NCBI GenBank assembly: GCA_035711465.1
Contig: DASTCC010000510.1
Location: 1-5,110 of the forward strand
Direction: 5' to 3'
DNA length: 5,110 nucleotides
Source: DASTCC01 sp035711465
GTDB taxonomy: Bacteria > Acidobacteriota > Vicinamibacteria > Vicinamibacterales > SCN-69-37
Below are positions 1 through 5,110 of the stretch, one piece after another. The position numbers and the translations under genes are program-made. The notes below the pieces were generated by a model. The model did not search any database. It was not told the origin of the DNA and was given only the letters and a program-made list of their open reading frames with translations. Each line of letters begins with the position of its first letter. The first letter of the stretch is position 1.

Positions 1-306
1 GGCGACGACGCGTATGCCGTGCCGATTCGGGCGTTGATCGAGCGCGAAACGAGAGTGCACCTGTCGCGCGGCACGATCTACGTCACGCTCGAACGGCTCG
101 AGCGCAAGGGGTATGTGACCTCGTGGTTCTCGGAGCCGCAGGCGGTGCGCGGCGGCAAAGCGCGACGCCTGTTCCGATTGAAGCCGCCAGGGTTCTCGGC
201 TGTCAAAGCCGCAAAGCAGGGGATCGATCGCCTCGCGGCGGGCACGGCGCTCGATGCCGGATCGGGTCGGGTGCCGCCGCGGCAAACGAGTCCGGCTGAT
301 CGCTGA
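1..306 (+). CDS. PadR-family transcriptional regulator, 5'-truncated by window edge
   Basis: The reading frame is open from the first base, so the gene begins upstream; 101 C-terminal residues are visible and roughly 15-20 are probably missing. The visible part starts with GDDAYAVPIR, which matches the usual PadR helix (family form roughly GDDAYGVPIR). The likely recognition helix and turn follow at residues 21-38 (LSRGTIYVTLERLERKGY), then an SEP segment and an RGGKARRLFRL wing at about 50-60. These are hallmarks of the PadR winged helix-turn-helix fold, which binds operator DNA as a dimer and usually represses a neighbouring transport or stress gene. The GTG at 19 is an internal codon, not the true start, because homology continues upstream of it. 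The C-terminal tail (about residue 80 on) is low complexity and lacks a long dimerisation helix, as in the short PadR members paired with acidobacterial permeases. The adjacent downstream permease is the likely regulatory target; the ligand is unknown. Confidence 0.88.
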   Translation, partial: GDDAYAVPIRALIERETRVHLSRGTIYVTLERLERKGYVTSWFSEPQAVRGGKARRLFRLKPPGFSAVKAAKQGIDRLAAGTALDAGSGRVPPRQTSPADR

Positions 307-310
307 AGGG
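305..310 (+). promoter_or_regulatory. Ribosome binding site that decides the permease start
   Basis: GAAGGG overlaps the TGA stop of the PadR gene and sits 8 bases before the ATG at 319. The alternative GTG at 310 overlaps this same motif and would have no spacer, so the site favours ATG 319. The arrangement suggests that translation of the permease is coupled to termination of the PadR gene. Confidence 0.6.
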
Positions 311-318
311 TGACGCCG

Positions 319-2871
319 ATGATGCGACGATGGCGCGACCTGCTGTTGAAGGTGGTGCCGCCCGCGTGGCGGACGGCCGTCGGCGACGATGTCGCCGACA
401 GCGGCTGGAGCGTCGCCGACTCGATCGACGTCGCGCGCGTCGGGGCGAGGCTTCGGCTCGCCATGCTCGCGGCCAGCCTCGCGACCTGCGTGACACAGGC
501 GCTGCGCGGACTGTCGCGGGCGCCGGTGTTCGCGGCGACCGCGATCTTCACCATCTCGATCGGCATCGGCGTGAACGTGGCGATGCTGTCGATTCTGGAC
601 CGGCTCCTGTTGCGGCCCTTACCGTTCGCTGCGTCTGGCCAGCTCGTGCATCTCCACACCGCCGCGGCGTCGAACGTCGCCGAACCGTATTCGTTGATGC
701 CGCAGCCCGTCGCGTCCATGCTCCGGGATCGCGCGGTGGCATTTGCGGACCTTGCCTACGTACTGACGGGCAGCACGACGTTCCTGGACGACTTTCCGGG
801 CATGCCGTTCACGTTTGCGACCGGACCGGACACGCTGCTTCCGCTTCTCGGCGTCCGGCCCGTGCTCGGCAGCAGCTTCGCCTCGCCGTCCGATCAGGGG
901 CGGGAGCGGCAGTTGCTGCTCAGCTGGCAGACCTGGCGTCAGCGCTTCGGCGCACGAGAGGCGATCGTCGGAACCATCCTGCCGAGTCGCAGCTTCCTCT
1001 ATCGCGTCATCGGCGTGCTGCCGCCGGACTTCCTGCTGCCTACGAGCCATCTGGTCGAACGCTTCGACGGGCTGATCGTCGAACGCAACCAGATCGCGGC
1101 GCCGCCCGATCCGCGGCGAATGATGATGGGGGTCGTCGGCCGGCTCCAACCAGGCGTCAGCCTCGACGCGGCGCGCGCGGAAGCCGCCGCGGTCGTCGAT
1201 CGGCTCCGCGTCGAAATGCCGGACGCACTTCTGATGGTCCGTGCCGATGTGGCCGTGCAGCCGCTACGGCAGGGCATGTTCTTTCTCTACGGCAGCTACA
1301 TCTACCTGCTCGCGGCGGCGGTGTCGCTCGTCTGGCTGGTTGCGTCGGTGAACCTCGCGACGCTGATGCTGGCGCGCGGCCGCGCCCGCGACGTCCAGAG
1401 CGCCGTTCATGTCGCGCTTGGCGCCAGCCGCCGGCACCTCGCCGGCGTCGCAGTCGTCGAGGCCGTCGTGCTCTGTCTCGGCGGCGCGGTGTTGGCGGTC
1501 GCCGTCTGCGCCGTTTGCCAGACCGCGATTGTCGCGCTGGCGCCGCCAGCGTTTCGCGGCCACACCGTGCCGATCTTCGATCTCAGGCTGTTGTCGATCA
1601 CGACGCTGCTCGCGCTCGTCGCCGCGATCATCGCCGGACTCGCGCCCGCCCGACGAGCGTGGCGGACCGATCTCATCGGAGTGCTCCGCGGCGCCGATCG
1701 CACCGGCCGGACGCAGACATCGTCCGGGCGCTGGCTGCTGACGATGGAGGCGACCGTTGGCGTGCTCATCGTCGCTGGCGCCGTCGCGACGGTCTCGAGC
1801 TACGTCCGCCAGCTGACTGCCGATCCAGGGTTCGATCCAGGCGACCTGTACGTCTTCGAAGCCGGCCACGGCACCGCTGCGGGAGAGACACCGACCGATC
1901 GCGAGCGCCGGGTGCGAATCGTCCTCGATACGCTCCGAACGATGCCGGGCGTTGCGAGCGTCGGCGCCAGCAGTCGCGCGATCCTCGGCGGCCTCGGCCG
2001 CGAGCGCACGTTCTGGCGCGATCAGGGCGCCGACGGCAACGTGTGGGCAATCACGGAGGACGTCTTTCCGGCGCTCGGCCTGCCGATTCGGATGGGCCGC
2101 GCATTCAATCGCGATGAGGTTCTCGGCGGCGCCCGGGTCGCCGTGGTCAGCGAGTCCGGCGTCCGCGTGCTCTGGCCGGACGTTCAAGTGTCGGACGCGA
2201 TCGGGCGTGCGATTCTCACGACCTCCGGCGAGCGGACCGTGGTCGGCGTCGTCGCAGACCTTCGGCGACGGCCCGGCGAGGCGGTGTTGCCGTCGCTCTT
2301 CGTGCCGGCGGGCGCCGCTGATGCGAGTCCGTCGGGATCGTCGGCCAAGATCGTGCTGCGCATGCGGCCAGGCGTCCCGGTCGACAGCCGGGCATTGGCG
2401 CGTCGACTCAATGAGCGGTTCGGCGACGATCGGACGCTCACGGCCGAATCGGCCGCCGCGGTGTTTGCGCCATGGCTCGAACGTCCGCGCTTTCAGGCGA
2501 TCCTGCTCGGCACGCTTGCCGTCGCGACGTTGATGGTGTCGGCGATCGGGCTCTACGCCATCGCCGCATTCGAAGTCGCGAGGCGGCAATACGAGATGGG
2601 CGTGCGCTCGTCGCTCGGGGCCACGGCCGGGCATCTGAGAGCATTGGTGCTGCGGCACGTCTTCGCGCCCGTCCTCACCGGCATCGCCGGTGGCGGCCTC
2701 TGCGCGTGGTGGAGCGCGACTGTCGTACAGGCGCTGATCTTCGAGGTCGACGCGCGCAGTCCCTGGCTGTTCAGCGCGGTGGCGACGATCCTGGCCTTGA
2801 CCGCGCTTGCGGCCATCTGGGCGCCGGCGCGACGGGCGGCGCGCACGGATCCGGCCGTCGTCCTGCGTTGA
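319..2871 (+). CDS. ADOP-type duplicated FtsX/MacB-like ABC transporter permease without its own ATPase
   Basis: An inner-membrane protein of 850 residues from ATG 319 (853 from the alternative GTG 310), a usual size for this family. It has two homologous halves. Half one: a cytoplasmic N-terminus, TM1 at about 69-92 ending in the family motif LLLRPLPF (96-103), a periplasmic MacB_PCD-like domain (about 93-322), then TM2-TM4 (about 324-347, 377-401, 423-443) with the FtsX loop VALGASRRHL (365-374). Half two: TM5 (about 475-494), a second periplasmic domain (about 495-724) and TM6-TM8 (about 725-750, 781-805, 815-837) with GVRSSLGAT (761-769). The duplication is plain in APARRA-RTD--VLR, present at 442-457 and again at the C-terminus (835-850). 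The family belongs to the MacB/LolCE/FtsX superfamily, whose members move or act on substrates by ATPase-driven mechanotransmission; ADOPs typically lack an adjacent ATPase, and none is seen here. Substrate unknown. The PadR gene lies immediately upstream, so cotranscription is likely. The N-terminus is short (about 65 residues before TM1); its VVPPAWRTAVGDDV stretch loosely resembles the PxxxRxxxxGDL prefix of some acidobacterial permeases. No frameshift is seen. Confidence 0.9.
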   Translation: MMRRWRDLLLKVVPPAWRTAVGDDVADSGWSVADSIDVARVGARLRLAMLAASLATCVTQALRGLSRAPVFAATAIFTISIGIGVNVAMLSILDRLLLRPLPFAASGQLVHLHTAAASNVAEPYSLMPQPVASMLRDRAVAFADLAYVLTGSTTFLDDFPGMPFTFATGPDTLLPLLGVRPVLGSSFASPSDQGRERQLLLSWQTWRQRFGAREAIVGTILPSRSFLYRVIGVLPPDFLLPTSHLVERFDGLIVERNQIAAPPDPRRMMMGVVGRLQPGVSLDAARAEAAAVVDRLRVEMPDALLMVRADVAVQPLRQGMFFLYGSYIYLLAAAVSLVWLVASVNLATLMLARGRARDVQSAVHVALGASRRHLAGVAVVEAVVLCLGGAVLAVAVCAVCQTAIVALAPPAFRGHTVPIFDLRLLSITTLLALVAAIIAGLAPARRAWRTDLIGVLRGADRTGRTQTSSGRWLLTMEATVGVLIVAGAVATVSSYVRQLTADPGFDPGDLYVFEAGHGTAAGETPTDRERRVRIVLDTLRTMPGVASVGASSRAILGGLGRERTFWRDQGADGNVWAITEDVFPALGLPIRMGRAFNRDEVLGGARVAVVSESGVRVLWPDVQVSDAIGRAILTTSGERTVVGVVADLRRRPGEAVLPSLFVPAGAADASPSGSSAKIVLRMRPGVPVDSRALARRLNERFGDDRTLTAESAAAVFAPWLERPRFQAILLGTLAVATLMVSAIGLYAIAAFEVARRQYEMGVRSSLGATAGHLRALVLRHVFAPVLTGIAGGGLCAWWSATVVQALIFEVDARSPWLFSAVATILALTALAAIWAPARRAARTDPAVVLR

Positions 2872-2883
2872 TCGACGCCAGGA

Positions 2884-2925
2884 TCAAGCCCTGCCCCTAT
2901 TTGCCAACATTCAAGATCTGACCCC
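2884..2925 (+). repeat. Imperfect direct repeat, possible REP/RAYT-associated element fragment
   Basis: Two related units lie in the same orientation: TCAAGCCCTGCCCC (2884-2897) and TCAAGATCTGACCCC (2911-2925), separated by 13 bases. They differ by one gap and a few substitutions. Read on the minus strand the second unit is GGGGTCAGATCTTGA, a string I associate with short interspersed repeats flanking REP-associated (Y1/IS200-like) transposase genes in several phyla. That association is from memory and not checked. The stretch is less GC-rich than its surroundings and encodes nothing visible. It may be a solo repeat or a leftover of a small element inserted between the permease and the CoA-binding gene. 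Confidence 0.4.
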
Positions 2926-2927
2926 AT

Positions 2928-2954
2928 GCTACCGTCTTATTGAATGATCGTAGC
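2928..2954 (+). promoter_or_regulatory. Possible hairpin over the start codon of the CoA-binding gene
   Basis: GCTACCGTC (2928-2936) can pair with GATCGTAGC (2946-2954) over nine positions with one C-C mismatch and one G-U pair; the 9-base loop is TTATTGAAT. The ATG at 2944-2946 falls at the loop/stem junction. If the transcript starts upstream, this could limit ribosome access. No Shine-Dalgarno sequence is present, so the mRNA could instead be leaderless. Chance pairing of this size is not rare, so support is weak. Confidence 0.25.
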
Positions 2955-3309
2955 AATCGTCGGCGCGTCTTCGAACCAGCGCAAGTTCGGGAACAAGGCG
3001 CTGCGCGCATTCCGGCACGCCGGCCACACCGTCATTCCGATCAACCCGCACGAGACGGCAATCGAGGGCGAGCGCGCCTACGCGAGCGTGCTCGATTACG
3101 ATGGCGACATCGACGAAGCCACCGTCTACGTCCCGCCCCACATCGGCCTGAAGGTGATCGAGGAGATCGCGCAAAAGAAGATCAGGACGGTGTGGCTGAA
3201 TCCCGGCGCCGATGGCGATGCGGTGGTGAAGCGAGCGAAAGAACTCGGTCTGAAAACCCGGGTGGCCTGTTCGATCATCGGCGTAGGGGAGAGCCCAGCC
3301 GCCTATTGA
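2944..3309 (+). CDS. CoA-binding domain protein (YccU-like, Rossmann fold)
   Basis: A 121-residue soluble protein that is essentially one CoA_binding_2-type domain. Visible features in order: first beta strand and nucleotide loop IVAIVGASSN (2-11), the helix to HAGHTVIPINPHE (25-37, matching the family's GYxVxPVNP), a DIDEATVYVPP strand/turn (55-65), VWLNPGAD (83-90, family form vWlQpGa) and a late cysteine C109 in RVACSII, where the family often has a conserved Cys. The family is named for the CoA-binding domain of succinyl-CoA synthetase; stand-alone members such as E. coli YccU (about 137 residues) bind CoA in structures but have no settled physiological role. The start is firm: an in-frame TGA (2941-2943) directly precedes the ATG, and the domain begins at residue 2. 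No Shine-Dalgarno motif is visible, so initiation may be leaderless or SD-independent. It lies between the permease and rho on the same strand with gaps of 72 and 128 bases, and is probably its own unit. Function beyond CoA binding is not inferable. Confidence 0.87.
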   Translation: MIVAIVGASSNQRKFGNKALRAFRHAGHTVIPINPHETAIEGERAYASVLDYDGDIDEATVYVPPHIGLKVIEEIAQKKIRTVWLNPGADGDAVVKRAKELGLKTRVACSIIGVGESPAAY

Positions 3310-3339
3310 ACCAGCCAGGCCCCGAGCCCCCATTTGGTG

Positions 3340-3345
3340 TATACT
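3340..3345 (+). promoter_or_regulatory. rho: Candidate -10 box of the rho promoter
   Basis: TATACT differs from the TATAAT consensus at one base and stands out in GC-rich surroundings. No -35 resembling TTGACA is found at 15-19 bases upstream, where the sequence is GC-rich; TTGAAC at 3306-3311 is 28 bases away, too far. A start about 7 bases downstream (near 3352) would leave a leader of about 85 bases before the rho ATG. It is placed as expected for rho and the genes behind it. Confidence 0.4.
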
Positions 3346-3365
3346 GTCTCTGTCTGTCCACAGTC

Positions 3366-3392
3366 GCGGCCGACCGTTCAGGAAGTGGCCGC
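3366..3392 (+). promoter_or_regulatory. GC-rich stem-loop in the predicted rho leader
   Basis: GCGGCC (3366-3371) is exactly complementary to GGCCGC (3387-3392), with a possible extra G-U pair inside and a loop of 13-15 bases. No T-run follows, so it is not a standard intrinsic terminator. It would fold in the leader just upstream of the unstructured C-rich stretch. Its role, if any, is unknown; it could shape access to the following segment. Confidence 0.3.
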
Positions 3393-3399
3393 TCCCGGT

Positions 3400-3437
3400 A
3401 ACAACCCAACAACCTAACTTGTTCCGTTCCAACCCCT
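3400..3437 (+). promoter_or_regulatory. C-rich, G-poor leader segment resembling a Rho utilisation site
   Basis: These 38 bases directly before the rho start codon contain 16 C, 12 A, 8 T and only 2 G, in a region that is otherwise rich in both G and C. Such C-rich, G-poor, unstructured RNA is the known preference of the Rho primary RNA-binding site. In E. coli rho is autoregulated by Rho-dependent termination in its leader, so the same may hold here; that extension is inference. The segment also lacks any Shine-Dalgarno motif. Confidence 0.35.
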
Positions 3438-4838
<1,401 letters not shown>

Positions 4839-4841
4839 CGG

Positions 4842-5081
4842 ATGTCAGTCACGATCAAGGTTCGCCAGAACGGATCGCTGCTCGTCGAAGGTGAAGACGT
4901 CAAGCTCGTCGACTGGAACGGGCAGGAGTACGTCGTGCCCAAGAAGCCGTTCGCGTTGTGCCGCTGCGGACAATCGAAGGAGCGCCCCTTCTGCGACAGC
5001 TCGCACAAACTGTGCGGCTTCCAGGCCGACGAAGCGGCGCCAGGACCGAAGAAGCCGCTCGAGCCGCCGCCGGCGGCGTAA
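4842..5081 (+). CDS. Small CDGSH-type iron-sulfur domain protein
   Basis: A 79-residue protein with one CDGSH-type [2Fe-2S] site. The ligands are visible as C40, C42, C51 and H55 in LCRCGQSKERPFCDSSHK (39-56), giving the three-Cys/one-His pattern C-x-C-x8-C-x3-H typical of the mitoNEET superfamily. The signature itself is CDSSH, with Ser where the name-giving Gly would be; P49 and D52 are kept. Residues 1-36 form the usual short beta-strand lead-in (IKVRQNGSLLVEGEDVKLVD), and the tail after about 62 is a Pro/Ala/Lys-rich disordered end. No signal peptide or membrane anchor is seen, so it is probably cytosolic. Family members carry redox-active, pH-labile clusters and are proposed to act in electron or cluster transfer; the role of this bacterial type is not settled. 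The gene begins 3 bases after rho with a good ribosome binding site inside rho, so cotranscription is likely. An extra C58 lies just after the motif. Confidence 0.92.
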   Translation: MSVTIKVRQNGSLLVEGEDVKLVDWNGQEYVVPKKPFALCRCGQSKERPFCDSSHKLCGFQADEAAPGPKKPLEPPPAA

Positions 5082-5110
5082 GAACCGCGTCAGAAGTCGG
5101 TAGCTGCTTC

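Noticed and set aside
330..2117. Long + strand open frame overlapping the permease in another frame.
   Set aside because: It encodes an Arg-rich, low-complexity translation with no family match, while the permease frame carries conserved motifs throughout.
1264..2658. Long open frame on the minus strand opposite the permease.
   Set aside because: It overlaps a well-supported gene, is rich in Arg, Asp, His and Ala as expected of an antisense shadow in GC-rich DNA, and shows no recognisable domain.
3344..3355. Two tandem CTGTCT hexamers near the predicted rho transcript start.
   Set aside because: Only two short copies; this is expected by chance and has no clear functional reading.
3385..3417. 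Possible 10-codon leader peptide before rho (GTG start, ending TAA), comparable in idea to the E. coli rho leader ORF.
   Set aside because: The only purine-rich motif, AGGA at 3380-3383, is one base from the GTG, too close to work as a ribosome binding site, and the peptide has no recognisable feature.
5065..5078. Perfect 14-base GC palindrome at the end of the CDGSH gene, considered as a terminator stem.
   Set aside because: It is a by-product of Pro/Ala codon runs in the coding tail, has no natural loop, and is not followed by a T-run.

Overview
The window is GC-rich bacterial DNA with every recognisable gene on the + strand. The best guess is an Acidobacteriota genome, possibly a Vicinamibacteria-like lineage. 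This rests mainly on a PadR-type regulator directly upstream of a large permease with two FtsX/MacB-type halves and no ATPase gene beside it. That layout is known as ADOP (acidobacterial duplicated orphan permease) and is strongly expanded in that phylum. The taxonomic call is an inference from gene content, not from a marker phylogeny.

Layout. Positions 1-306 hold the 3' part of a PadR-family winged-helix regulator whose start lies outside the window. It is followed almost without a gap by the ~850-residue duplicated permease (319-2871). The two probably form one regulatory/transport unit. A short, relatively AT-rich gap (2872-2943) carries an imperfect direct repeat that resembles the GGGGTCAGATCTTGA-type repeats I associate with REP/RAYT-like elements. 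Next comes a small CoA-binding (YccU-like) Rossmann protein (2944-3309) with no Shine-Dalgarno sequence and a start codon that lies in a possible hairpin.

The 128-base gap 3310-3437 looks like the promoter and leader of rho. It has a TATACT -10 candidate, a GC-rich stem-loop, and then a 38-base C-rich, G-poor stretch (16 C, 2 G) running up to the rho start codon. That last stretch is what a Rho-loading site would look like, and would fit autoregulation of rho. The rho gene itself (3438-4838) is complete, with all catalytic motifs intact and an extra low-complexity N-terminal tail. It is followed after 3 bases by a small CDGSH-type iron-sulfur protein gene (4842-5081), whose ribosome binding site lies inside the end of rho, so the two are probably cotranscribed and translationally coupled.

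I see no RNA gene, CRISPR array, intact insertion sequence or convincing intrinsic terminator. Most of the window is ordinary. The points worth a second look are the repeat at 2884-2925, the rut-like rho leader, and the rho-CDGSH coupling.
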